From positions 3,785,501-3,849,500 of the forward strand of contig NZ_CP055263.1 in NCBI RefSeq assembly GCF_014217835.1: DNA of 64,000 bases, read 5' to 3'. This DNA comes from Metabacillus sp. KUDC1714. GTDB taxonomy: Bacteria > Bacillota > Bacilli > Bacillales > Bacillaceae. Numbering within the stretch: the first letter of the stretch is position 1; the number at the start of each line of letters is the position of its first letter. Positions 25,616 through 34,399 of this stretch are shown here, piece by piece. The notes under the pieces are model-generated. The model searched no databases, was not told the origin of the DNA, and was given only the letters and a program-made list of their open reading frames with translations. Made by a program: the position numbers and the translations under genes.

Positions 25616-27082
25616 ATGGCAACTATTACAAAAACATATAGTCAACACGTGAGTGATTTCCCTGAAAAAATTGCTATCTATACTAAAAAAGAAAATATAA
25701 CATATCGTAATTGGTATGAACGGGTTACGAAGACTGCAAATTGGTTGGATTCTTTCGACTGTTCTACTAACACGCTGGGGATTTTACTTCCAAATGGTAT
25801 CCATTTTCTGCAACTATTTACGGGAGCTTCTACTGCAGGCTGGATTTGTGTACCGCTAGATTTAAGGTGGAAGGAATCAGAGCTTCAAAAAAGACTTGCC
25901 CTTTCCAAACCGTCTATTTTGATTACAACGAAAGATAAATACCCTATGATTAAAGAACTCTATCAAAATGTATTAATATGGGAGGATTGTTTAGAGGGAA
26001 TAAGCAATCAACCAGTTGAACAGGGTAGAATCATAGATACAGATCTTCCGTTTTATATAGGATTTACCTCAGGTTCAACTGGCGAACCGAAGGCATTTAT
26101 TCGTGGTCAACATTCTTGGATTAACAGCTTTGACTGCAATCGTTTTGATTTTCTCATGAATGAAAAAGATCATGTACTAATACCAGGTTTGCTTATTCAT
26201 TCTCATTTTCTATACGGTGCGATCAGTACATTGTTTCTGGGAGGGACTTTATATCTTTTAGAAAAGTTCTCTTCGCTACAAGCATTAACATCTATACAAA
26301 CACAACCTATTTCGGTGGTCTATGTTGTCCCAACTATGATCGAAGCTGTGCTGAAAGAGAAATGTAAGATAGGAAAAAAATTAAAATTAATTTCGTCAGG
26401 CGCGAAGTGGGAAGCACATTCTAAAACAAAGATTAGAGATATGTTTTATCACTCAACCATGTATGAATATTATGGAGCTAGTGAGCTTAGTTTTGTTACG
26501 GTTTTATCTGATCGTGAAAACAAGCAAAGGCCTGGATCAGTTGGCAAGCCTTGTTACAGTGTGGAAATTCAGATACGAAATTCAAATCATGAATTAGCAA
26601 AGGTAAATGAAGTTGGCAAAATATTTGTAAGAAGTAAAATGATTTTTATGGGTTATGTAAGTAATGATACTCAAATGATTCGATCTACTCGGGATAAAGA
26701 AGGTTGGATCACGGTTGATGATATGGGATTTGTAGATAATGAGGGATTTCTATATATTGTTGGTCGTGAAAAGAACATGATCTTATACGGGGGAATTAAT
26801 ATTTACGCCGAAGAGGTTGAAGCGGTTTTAACTTCACATCCAGATGTTCATGCAGCAGCTGTTATAGGGACATATGACAAGTATTGGGGACAAATTGTTA
26901 CTGCTGTTATTGAGGGGAATGCTTCTAAAATGGAATTAAGAAAGCTGTGTAAAATGATATTGGCATCATATAAGATCCCACGTAAATGGCATTTTATGAA
27001 AGAAATCCCACTTACGACAAGTGGAAAAATAGCTCGTCCGAAAATACAAGAAATGGTAGAAAGCAAGGTGAATGGTCATTAA
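25616..27082 (+). CDS. Acyl-CoA synthetase (AMP-forming), YhfT-like
   Basis: ANL-superfamily adenylate-forming ligase, 488 aa, activating an unknown carboxylic acid to its CoA thioester. Motifs are FYIGFTSGSTGEPKAFIRG (phosphate loop), YEYYGASELSFVT, GWITVDDMGFVDNEGFLYIVGR (two parts), the hinge KNMILYGGINIYAEEVE, and the C-terminal catalytic Lys in TTSGKIARPK. AAAGGAG precedes ATG. Its place in a BirA-controlled biotin operon suggests a role in making or salvaging a biotin precursor such as a pimelate-type acid; that is inference. Confidence 0.88.
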   Translation: MATITKTYSQHVSDFPEKIAIYTKKENITYRNWYERVTKTANWLDSFDCSTNTLGILLPNGIHFLQLFTGASTAGWICVPLDLRWKESELQKRLALSKPSILITTKDKYPMIKELYQNVLIWEDCLEGISNQPVEQGRIIDTDLPFYIGFTSGSTGEPKAFIRGQHSWINSFDCNRFDFLMNEKDHVLIPGLLIHSHFLYGAISTLFLGGTLYLLEKFSSLQALTSIQTQPISVVYVVPTMIEAVLKEKCKIGKKLKLISSGAKWEAHSKTKIRDMFYHSTMYEYYGASELSFVTVLSDRENKQRPGSVGKPCYSVEIQIRNSNHELAKVNEVGKIFVRSKMIFMGYVSNDTQMIRSTRDKEGWITVDDMGFVDNEGFLYIVGREKNMILYGGINIYAEEVEAVLTSHPDVHAAAVIGTYDKYWGQIVTAVIEGNASKMELRKLCKMILASYKIPRKWHFMKEIPLTTSGKIARPKIQEMVESKVNGH

Positions 27083-28172
27083 AAGAGCGGTGATCGTCCA
27101 AGCGAAGCGTTCTCCTATAGGCAGGAAAAATGGGATCCTACAAAGGTTTGGTCCACACGAATTGTTAGCACCTCTACTTCAACAAGCAGCAAGTATGACA
27201 GAATATGAGGTTGATGATGTGATAATGGGAAATGTGGTTGGACCTGGAGGGAATGTAGCTCGCTTAGCAGCATTAGAGGCAAATCTTCCCGATACAATTC
27301 CTGGCCTCACGCTTGATCGGCAATGCAGCGCTGGTTTAGAAGCGGTACGAATGGCGTGCTATCTTATTCAAGGGGAAGCGGGTAAGTGCTATATAGCCGG
27401 TGGGGTAGAAAGTACAAGCACCTCTCCCTTTAAAGCTAGAGCACAATTCTCACCAAAAAGTATTGGAGATCCCGATATGGGTGTAGCAGCCGAATCTGTA
27501 GCCAGTAAATACCGAATTACAAGAGAAATGCAGGATGAATATACATTATTAAGCTACGAACGTAGTGTAAATGCCTTTAGAAAAGGGCTGTATGATCAAG
27601 AGATCTTTGCTTTAGAGGAAGTTAATCAAGATGAAGAATTTTTTAAAGATCGTCCTATAGATAAGCTTGTAAAACGAGCTAGACCAGCCTTTAAAGAAAA
27701 TGGAACAGTTACAGCAGCCAATAGCTGTGGCATTAATGATGGAGCCTCTGCATTACTAGTTATGGAAGAAAATACGGCAGTCGAACAAGGTCTTAAACCT
27801 GTATTGCGGTTTATTGATAGTGAGGTATGTGGAGTAAACCCTTGGTATCCAGGCATTGCTCCTGTTCCAGCCATTCAACATTTAATAGAAAGAAATAAAC
27901 TAACAATTGAGGATCTTGATCTAATTGAAATAAATGAAGCGTTTGCTGCCAAGATTGTTGCTTGTGCGCAACAGCTCAAGATTCCTTATCGTAAATTAAA
28001 TGTCCAAGGAGGTGCACTAACCATTGGACACCCATACGGAGCATCAGGTGCAATCTTGGTAACTCGCTTATTCCATGAGGTTCAGAGAAGAAAGAAACTC
28101 AAATATGTAGTCGCTGCGATTGGAAGTGGCGGAGGAATTGGAGTTGCGCTGTTATTTGAAGTGGTGAATTGA
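27072..28172 (+). CDS. Thiolase-family protein (YhfS-like) lacking the second catalytic cysteine
   Basis: Thiolase-fold protein of 366 aa, overlapping the ligase gene by 11 bases. The nucleophilic Cys is present in LDRQCSAGLEAVRMA (about residue 83), as are NEAFAAK and the catalytic His in GGALTIGHPYGASGA. The usual C-terminal CxGGGxG motif reads GSGGGIG (AAIGSGGGIGVALLFE), so the general acid/base Cys is replaced by Gly. It may perform a non-standard reaction or be weakly active as a thiolase. Shorter than typical thiolases of about 390 aa. Confidence 0.85.
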   Translation: MVIKRAVIVQAKRSPIGRKNGILQRFGPHELLAPLLQQAASMTEYEVDDVIMGNVVGPGGNVARLAALEANLPDTIPGLTLDRQCSAGLEAVRMACYLIQGEAGKCYIAGGVESTSTSPFKARAQFSPKSIGDPDMGVAAESVASKYRITREMQDEYTLLSYERSVNAFRKGLYDQEIFALEEVNQDEEFFKDRPIDKLVKRARPAFKENGTVTAANSCGINDGASALLVMEENTAVEQGLKPVLRFIDSEVCGVNPWYPGIAPVPAIQHLIERNKLTIEDLDLIEINEAFAAKIVACAQQLKIPYRKLNVQGGALTIGHPYGASGAILVTRLFHEVQRRKKLKYVVAAIGSGGGIGVALLFEVVN

Positions 28173-28181
28173 TAGAAATAC

Positions 28182-28212
28182 TGCTTAGGAGGTATTCCTA
28201 GGCACTTTTTTT
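28182..28212 (+). terminator. Intrinsic terminator of the bioY operon
   Basis: 9-bp stem TGCTTAGGA / TCCTAGGCA (28182-28190 and 28196-28204), 5-nt loop, then a run of T. Confidence 0.9.
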
Positions 28213-28241
28213 GTGCGTGTTTTTCGGGAATTGTTTGTATT

Positions 28242-28373
28242 GGTTCAATTATTAGAGGAATAGGTTAAATAAATTAAGGAAGATGTTCAATTCATAAGAT
28301 AAGTGGTTCAATTCAAGAGGTAAATTATTCAATAGAAAGAAATGTGGGTCATTTACTTAATGAAACTGTTCAA
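28242..28373. repeat. Degenerate GTTCAATT-containing repeats
   Basis: GGTTCAATT(A/C) followed by AGAGG occurs at about 28242 and 28305, with related TTCAATTCATAAG at 28286 and weaker TTCAAT/TTCAAC copies at 28328 and 28369. Spacing is irregular and copies are diverged. Function unknown. Confidence 0.45.
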
Positions 28374-28453
28374 CAGGTATATAAATGAATCAAACCTGAA
28401 AAAAACCTCATTTATTTAGCTCATCCTTGTAACAAATTCAAATTCAAATTCAA

Positions 28454-28487
28454 AAAAAAGGCTTAGGATTCTCCTAAGACTTTTTTA
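28454..28487 (-). terminator. Terminator of the YjiH-type gene (may work both ways)
   Basis: Stem CTTAGGA / TCCTAAG (28462-28468 and 28472-28478) extended by an A run at 28454-28459 opposite a T run at 28481-28486. It lies just beyond the minus-strand gene stop. Confidence 0.85.
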
Positions 28488-28530
28488 AAAAATCAGTAAA
28501 GTTCTTTTTAATCAAAAATTAACTAGTCAC

Positions 28531-29910
28531 CTAAAAAATAAGATGTGCCATTAAAACTATAATCGGTAGTGATATGATCGTACGTTGTAAAAAGATTACG
28601 ACTAAATCAATAAAGGAAACTGGTAATTTTGATCCTAGTAGTAAACCACCAACCTCTGACATGTAGATTAGCTGTGAGATTGAAATACAGCCAATGACAA
28701 AACGGGTCATGTCACTTTCGATTCCACTTCCGATAATGGCTGGTAGGAACATGTCAGCAAAGCCTACTACCATTGTTTGCGCAGCTTCATTTGCTTCCGG
28801 TATTTGCATAAATTCTAAGATTGGAATAAATGGTGCACCTAGTATTTTGAAAACTGGTGTGTATTCCGCGATAATTAATGCGATCGTTCCAATAGCCATT
28901 ACGATTGGAAGTACGCCCAGCCACATATCGAATACATTCTGCATACCACTTTTTAGCATATTCGCATAGTTATTATTCTTTTTCGCCTGCTTTACTGCAT
29001 TCGTAAGTCCCCATTTGAAGGCAGAAACATTAGTAGGTACTACCTCATCAATTGCTTCTTTATCACCATAATAGGTATCAGGTTTTCTTGACAGCGGAGG
29101 AATTCGTGGGCTAATAAATGCACACGCAAGACCTGATAATACAATTGTTAAATAAAAGGGAGCAAAGTAGTTATCAAGTTTTAAATAACTAATAATAACG
29201 ATTGTAAATGTGATGGAAACAACTGAAAATGTTGTACCGATAATCGCTGCTTCGCGCTTTGTATAATAGCCATCTTCGTATTGTTTGTTTGTTAATAACA
29301 CGCCAATTGTTCCGTCGCCAAGCCATGAAGCAAGACAATCAATAGAAGATCGACCAGGAAGTTTAAACAATGGTCTCATTACCTTTGTAAATAAAGCTCC
29401 GCATAATTCAAGTAGACCAAAATCAAGTAGTAAAGGTAAAAATAGTCCTGCAAAAAGGAACACTGAAAATAGCACTGGAATTAAGTCATAAAGTAATAAT
29501 CCAGCTGTGTTTTCAGACCAAATTGTTTCTGGCCCAATTTTAAATAAAGCCAAAATTGAGAAGATCATTCCGAAAATCCGTGCAATTTGCCAAACCCATG
29601 TTACGCGAAATAATTTATCAAGAAAAGGAGAGTTAACAATATATTCCGGTTTCACTAATTTGGCCTGTAAAGATAATAAAGCGGTGACAGTCATAATGAT
29701 TGTCGCGATATAAGGTAAATAACCTGACAAAAGACCTTCTACAAAATTTGCCAAAATCGCAACTGGAATTGTAAACTTCCCATTAATAGAAAGTGGGATA
29801 ACAAATAGAAAAATTCCGATTAATGAAGGAATCATAAATTGTAAATAGTCTGTTATACTATAAGGCTTTCCTTGTTCTCTTTTCGCAATGTGTTGCTGTG
29901 GTTTTTCCAT
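28531..29910 (-). CDS. YjiH-family membrane protein with nucleoside-recognition (Gate) domains
   Basis: Polytopic membrane protein of 459 aa with about ten hydrophobic segments. The C-terminal half has the Gate-domain pattern seen in nucleoside-recognition and spore maturation A/B proteins (GMQNVFDMWLGVLPIVMAIGTIAL split, VVGFADMFLPAIIGSGIESDMTRFVIG split). The start at 29910 (MEKPQQH) follows GACGAGG with 8-base spacing; the longer ATG at 29943 runs through that site. Substrate and role are unknown. It stands alone, transcribed toward the bioY operon. Confidence 0.8.
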   Translation of the reverse strand: MEKPQQHIAKREQGKPYSITDYLQFMIPSLIGIFLFVIPLSINGKFTIPVAILANFVEGLLSGYLPYIATIIMTVTALLSLQAKLVKPEYIVNSPFLDKLFRVTWVWQIARIFGMIFSILALFKIGPETIWSENTAGLLLYDLIPVLFSVFLFAGLFLPLLLDFGLLELCGALFTKVMRPLFKLPGRSSIDCLASWLGDGTIGVLLTNKQYEDGYYTKREAAIIGTTFSVVSITFTIVIISYLKLDNYFAPFYLTIVLSGLACAFISPRIPPLSRKPDTYYGDKEAIDEVVPTNVSAFKWGLTNAVKQAKKNNNYANMLKSGMQNVFDMWLGVLPIVMAIGTIALIIAEYTPVFKILGAPFIPILEFMQIPEANEAAQTMVVGFADMFLPAIIGSGIESDMTRFVIGCISISQLIYMSEVGGLLLGSKLPVSFIDLVVIFLQRTIISLPIIVLMAHLIF

Positions 29911-30256
29911 AGTATATACCTCGTCATTTATTAATAAAGTCATGTTTTAAGCATTGAATATGCAATTTAAGTGTATAAGAATGCAAAAAAGACCTGAATT
30001 CAAATGATAACATAAAATGCAGTTTACTTTTAAACAAATTTATAACAATTTAGCAAATTACTTTTATTGGTGATACCCGGATAGACTACGTTCAAACATT
30101 AATACCATATTAAGTGTATTATGTCCTTATATTTCCTTAATTCTCTATAAATGCAAAAAATATTCGAATGGCTATTTACTTAGGAAAGCTTTATAGAGTT
30201 AATTAGTTAAAAGGGTGAATTAATTAGGGTGAAGCAGTTACAAGCATAATCCTAAA
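29911..30256. other. Non-coding region before the UlaG-like gene
   Basis: About 350 bases without a supported gene, holding the promoter of the leftward YjiH-type gene. On the plus strand it runs into a strong terminator-like hairpin although no gene lies immediately upstream, so a small RNA or a long leader could be encoded here. Confidence 0.4.
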
Positions 30257-30301
30257 AAAAAAGATAGGTTGACACGCTTAGTGTATCAATCTATCTTTTT
30301 T
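30257..30301 (+). terminator. Orphan intrinsic terminator 40 bases before the UlaG-like gene
   Basis: AAAAAAGATAG (30257-30267) pairs with CTATCTTTTTT (30291-30301); inner TTGA/TCAA and CAC/GTG pairs extend the stem. Its T tail is on the plus strand, yet the nearest upstream gene runs leftward. It may be an attenuator for the next gene or the end of an unrecognised RNA. Confidence 0.7.
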
Positions 30302-30341
30302 AATAAGGGTTTGTATAAAAAGAAAGGTTGGTGGATAGTCC

Positions 30342-31193
30342 ATGCAAAAGCTCTATAGAAGTGGAGAGCCTTTACTAAATGAGGTTTATCAAACACAAGT
30401 ACCTACAAATGTCGTTGCTTTTTGGAATTTAGGTCAGTCTGGAATCCTACTCAAGGGTAAACTGGATGATGGGTGGATTTGCATAGACCCATATCTGACT
30501 TCAAGTATTGAAGAAACTAATCCACAATCAGAGTTTAAGAGAGCATTCTCACCACTGTTAAAACCAGCTATGTTAAAGGATATTGATGGTATTCTAGTAA
30601 CTCATGAACATGATGATCATCTTGACTTAGCAACAATAAAAGAACTAGCACAGGTGTCAACGGATACGACATTTATTTTGCCGGCACCAAGTGATCCTTT
30701 AATAGGACATGGGTTAAGTAATGCAGAAATTCATTTAGCTAAAGCAAATCAAGCTTTTTCTGTCAAAGGGTTTAACATTAGCCCAGTACCAGCAGCACAT
30801 ACAACTTACGAAGTAGATGAAAAAAACGACCATCTGTATTTAGGTTATTTTATTGAAGTTAATGGCATAAGGATCTATCACAGCGGAGATACGGTGATCA
30901 CCCCATTACTAATAGAAAAAGTGAAAGCGTTTAAACCGGATGTAGCTTTCCTTCCAATTAATGGTGGTGACTTTTTCCGGACCTCCAGAGGTATAATCGG
31001 AAACATGAGCTTCCGAGAAGCTGCTGACTTTTCTGTAGCAGTCGGAGTAGATCTGGTGGTCCCCATCCATTTTGATATGTTTCCTACTAACCGGGAGAAC
31101 CCAGCTTATTTTGTCGACTATTTGTTTCATCAATATCCAGCACAGAAATTTCATATGATGGTTCCTGGTGAGCGGTTTATTTATCATAAATAA
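30342..31193 (+). CDS. Metallo-beta-lactamase-fold hydrolase, UlaG (ascorbate-6-phosphate lactonase)-like
   Basis: MBL-fold enzyme of 283 aa. Metal-binding motif HEHDDH (in GILVTHEHDDHLDLATIKEL), later ligands in YHSGDTV and the C-terminal VVPIHFDMF. The region FWNLGQSGILLKG resembles UlaG proteins. The UlaG reaction (opening L-ascorbate 6-phosphate lactone) is a family-level guess; no ascorbate transport genes are nearby. The ribosome binding site is weak (GGTTGGTGG), and a terminator-like hairpin lies 40 bases upstream. Confidence 0.82.
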   Translation: MQKLYRSGEPLLNEVYQTQVPTNVVAFWNLGQSGILLKGKLDDGWICIDPYLTSSIEETNPQSEFKRAFSPLLKPAMLKDIDGILVTHEHDDHLDLATIKELAQVSTDTTFILPAPSDPLIGHGLSNAEIHLAKANQAFSVKGFNISPVPAAHTTYEVDEKNDHLYLGYFIEVNGIRIYHSGDTVITPLLIEKVKAFKPDVAFLPINGGDFFRTSRGIIGNMSFREAADFSVAVGVDLVVPIHFDMFPTNRENPAYFVDYLFHQYPAQKFHMMVPGERFIYHK

Positions 31194-31313
31194 TGAGTGA
31201 TTTATTTTTTAGTAAAATAGGAAGACGATAAGATTTAATAGTTACTTTTTTAGGGTCAAAATGAAATTTACAAGGTATTGACGATCAAAATCACAAGACA
31301 ATTCAATATAAAC

Positions 31314-31350
31314 AATGAGCTTAGAGTCTTTTTCTCCAAGCTCATTTTAT
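31314..31350 (+). terminator. Intrinsic terminator after the UlaG-like gene
   Basis: AATGAGCTT / AAGCTCATT (31314-31322 and 31338-31346) with an inner GAG/CTC pair and one mismatch, followed by TTATTT. It lies 120 bases after the stop. The rest of the 31194-31536 gap shows no gene. Confidence 0.75.
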
Positions 31351-31536
31351 TTAGCTCGTTTCTAAAATGTATGATATTCATATCATTGGTAAGCAAAAAG
31401 ATTACATATGAGTGGTACAATCTTGGACACTGTAAATTCCAGATGCAAGATTGTACGTACAAGAGTATAATAAGTTGAACTTACTAAAATAATAGCTTAC
31501 TTTATACTGAATTTCCCAACTAGAGGTGATTTGCAA

Positions 31537-32544
31537 GTGAAAAAACTTTTAATTGTTTATGTCTTCTTATTTTCAATCTTTTTCATTTACTTGTATAACT
31601 ATCACTTAAAGGAGCCTCATTCAAGTCCATTTGGTCAGAATGAAGAGCGATTACAAGGTGAAATTGGAGAAAAATATGTCTTGGTTACATTTCAGGCTGG
31701 AATCGATTATTGGAAGAGTGCCATTAAAGGTTTTGAGGATGCGGCTAGTGAACTAAACGTTTCAGTTGAATACCGTGGTGCAACTCAGTATGATTCCCAT
31801 GAACAAATTACAGTTTTAGAGCAAGTGATCGCTAAGAACCCAGCTGGCATTGCATTATCTGCGATCAATCCATATGAATTAAAAACTACGATAAATAAGG
31901 CAATTGAAGCAGGTATTCCCGTTGTATTATTTGATTCTGATGCCCCTGCAAGTAAGGCTTACTCATTTTTGGGAACAAACAATTATGAAGCAGGTGTAAC
32001 AGGTGCACATAAAATGGCAGCTTTACTTGATCATAAAGGAAAAATTGCCGTTGTCACATTGCCTAATCAACTTAACCATAAAGAAAGAACCGATGGCTTT
32101 GTTGAAACAATTCGTAATGAATATCCTGACATGGAAGTTGTAGCCATAAAAGATGGGAAAGGTGACCAGCTCCTTTCGGAACAAGCTGCTACAGAAATAA
32201 TAAAGCTCTATCCAGATTTAAAAGGGGTATTTGCAACAGAAGCAAACGGTGGAGTTGGAATTGCAGATGCAACCCGGTCATTGAAAAAGGAAAAAGCGAT
32301 CAAAATTATTAGCTTTGATACTGACAAACAAACACTTGATAAGATAAAGGAAGGCGTTATTTCTGCTACATTAGCTCAAGGTAGTTGGAACATGGGGTAT
32401 TGGTCCTTACAATTCCTGTTTCAGCATAATCAAGAAACATCTACTCAGCAACAGAGTGTCCAATCGGCTATTTTACCAAAGTATGTTGATACAGGAATTT
32501 CAATTGTAACTGATGAAAATGTCGAAGATTATTATGCAGACTGA
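31537..32544 (+). CDS. araP: Sugar-binding sensor protein of three-component system (AraP-like)
   Basis: Periplasmic-binding-protein fold (RbsB/ChvE type), 335 aa from a GTG at 31537 (GAGGTGA 7 bases upstream). An N-terminal hydrophobic stretch (residues 3-21) is followed by a charged linker with no lipobox Cys, so it looks membrane-anchored. Domain segments include TFQAGIDYWKSAIKGFEDAA, FDSDAPASKAYSFLGTNN and IISFDTDKQTLDKIKEG. With the following histidine kinase and response regulator it matches the araPST arrangement known from Geobacillus stearothermophilus, where extracellular arabinose is sensed. Confidence 0.88.
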   Translation: MKKLLIVYVFLFSIFFIYLYNYHLKEPHSSPFGQNEERLQGEIGEKYVLVTFQAGIDYWKSAIKGFEDAASELNVSVEYRGATQYDSHEQITVLEQVIAKNPAGIALSAINPYELKTTINKAIEAGIPVVLFDSDAPASKAYSFLGTNNYEAGVTGAHKMAALLDHKGKIAVVTLPNQLNHKERTDGFVETIRNEYPDMEVVAIKDGKGDQLLSEQAATEIIKLYPDLKGVFATEANGGVGIADATRSLKKEKAIKIISFDTDKQTLDKIKEGVISATLAQGSWNMGYWSLQFLFQHNQETSTQQQSVQSAILPKYVDTGISIVTDENVEDYYAD

Positions 32545-32570
32545 ATCTACCCGAGAACGAGAGATGAAAT

Positions 32571-34388
32571 ATGATGAAGCAACCAATCTTAAAATTAAAT
32601 AACTTTCCGATTAGGCATAAAATCATTACTTTATTGCTATTAATAAGTATTTTACCTTCCATTGGTTTAGGCTTACTGACTGGATTTACGGTTGATCGTA
32701 TTATCGATAAACAAGCAACCCAACATACACTTCAACTAATCGGACAAGTTAATAAAACATTGGAATCCTATGCAAGTAATATGCAGAATATAAGCTATTT
32801 ACTTTCAATGGATCCAGAAATAGAAAATTTCCTCAGCCAACAAGAGATAGGGAGCAATCAAACAGAGGAAGAATTATATTCAATCCGCCAATTTATGCAA
32901 GGGCTTTCAACGTTGTATCCAGAAGTTGCAGGGATTTTAGTCGTAAATAGCCAAGGAGATTACCTAAGTAATGAACTGTACTCAAGGTCTGAAACAAATC
33001 TGACTGAAGAATCCTGGTACAAAGAAGCGGTAAAAAATGAAGGGATATTTAAAATTCTTGGTCATCCTACTAATCGAAAAATTACAAGTCATGTAAATTA
33101 TAAAAATAATGAAGTGGTTACAGTTGTTCGAGCAATCTTAGAGCCTGAAACACAGAAGGTTACGGGTGTAGTTTTAATTGACTTAAAACTACGCGTAATC
33201 GCAGAAGCAACAAAAAATGTAACACTAGGCAAGTCTGGGTACTTGATGGTAATCGATGAAAATGGAGAAGAGATCTATGCTCCTGCAAAACCACTAATTA
33301 ACGAAATCCCAAAGAGAATACTGAAAAGTGGTGATTCAGGTTCATTTTCTGAGAAGGTTGATGGAAATACGCTGCAATTTATCTACCAAAAGCAGCCGTT
33401 TACAAATTGGACAACTGTAGGGATCTTTTTAACAAGAGAATCTGTCATTGAGGTAAGAACAATCCATTTATATGTCATATGCTTTGTCTTTTTTGTCTGT
33501 TTATTTGGTGTAACAGCATCCTATTATCTTTCAAATTCAATGTCAAAGCCAATTGTTCAGCTGATGTCATTTATGAAAAAAGTAGAATCTGGCAATCTAA
33601 CTATCCGCTATAAAGGTGTTCGAAAAGATGAAATAGGGATGCTTGGGCGTAGTTTTAATAAGATGATTGTAAAAATAAATCGTCTTATATCTCTGGCAGA
33701 GAGACACGAACGTCAAAAGAGAGAAGCTGAACTCCGAAGTCTTCAAGCACATATAAAACCACATTTTTTATACAATACGTTAGACACTATTAGCTGGATG
33801 GCAAGGAAAAGAGGAGCAGACGATGTTGCAGAAGTGGTTGCTTCCTTATCAAGATTGTTTCGTATTGGTTTAAGTAAAGGTAATGATATCATCCTTTTGA
33901 CTGACGAAATAACACATATACAAAGTTATTTAAGCATCCAAAAAGCTAGGTATCGCGATAAACTAAATTATTCAATTAATATTGAACCAGAGATTCATGA
34001 TGTAATGATTTTAAAGCTTGTATTACAGCCAATTGTAGAAAACGCAATATACCATGGAATAAAAGAAAGAAAAGGACCAGGCTTTATTTCTATACAAGTA
34101 AAAGGTAACCAAGAATTTATAATTATTACCGTAACAGATGATGGCAAAGGAATACCTAGTGATAAACTTGAACTTCTTAGAGAAAAGATGGATACCCTAT
34201 ACAATCTAGATGTAGAAAAAGGAAAACCAGTGGACTTTGGTTATGGGATGATGAATGTTCAGGCAAGAATTAAATTAACATATGGGGACCAATATAGCTT
34301 AAGCATTGATAGTCAATTAGGCGAAGGGACAACCGTCACGATTCATCTTCCTATCCAAAGGAATAGTATCAATGCTGATAAGTCTTAA
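32571..34388 (+). CDS. araS: Sensor histidine kinase, YesM type (AraS-like)
   Basis: Two-component sensor of 605 aa. A first membrane helix at about residues 20-40, an extracellular cache-like sensing domain to about 295, a second helix at about 300-322, a HAMP linker, then the kinase core with the phospho-acceptor His398 in HIKPHFLYNTLD and the ATP site VENAIYHGI, VTDDGKGI and GYGMMNV. It starts 27 bases after araP. ATG at 32574 is an alternative start. Its input is probably the sugar-loaded AraP protein. Confidence 0.92.
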   Translation: MMKQPILKLNNFPIRHKIITLLLLISILPSIGLGLLTGFTVDRIIDKQATQHTLQLIGQVNKTLESYASNMQNISYLLSMDPEIENFLSQQEIGSNQTEEELYSIRQFMQGLSTLYPEVAGILVVNSQGDYLSNELYSRSETNLTEESWYKEAVKNEGIFKILGHPTNRKITSHVNYKNNEVVTVVRAILEPETQKVTGVVLIDLKLRVIAEATKNVTLGKSGYLMVIDENGEEIYAPAKPLINEIPKRILKSGDSGSFSEKVDGNTLQFIYQKQPFTNWTTVGIFLTRESVIEVRTIHLYVICFVFFVCLFGVTASYYLSNSMSKPIVQLMSFMKKVESGNLTIRYKGVRKDEIGMLGRSFNKMIVKINRLISLAERHERQKREAELRSLQAHIKPHFLYNTLDTISWMARKRGADDVAEVVASLSRLFRIGLSKGNDIILLTDEITHIQSYLSIQKARYRDKLNYSINIEPEIHDVMILKLVLQPIVENAIYHGIKERKGPGFISIQVKGNQEFIIITVTDDGKGIPSDKLELLREKMDTLYNLDVEKGKPVDFGYGMMNVQARIKLTYGDQYSLSIDSQLGEGTTVTIHLPIQRNSINADKS

Positions 34389-34399
34389 GGGGGGATAAT

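Noticed and set aside
28242..28460. GTTCAATT and AAATTC repeats considered as a CRISPR array
   Set aside because: Units are short, diverged and irregularly spaced, with no spacers of constant length and no cas genes.
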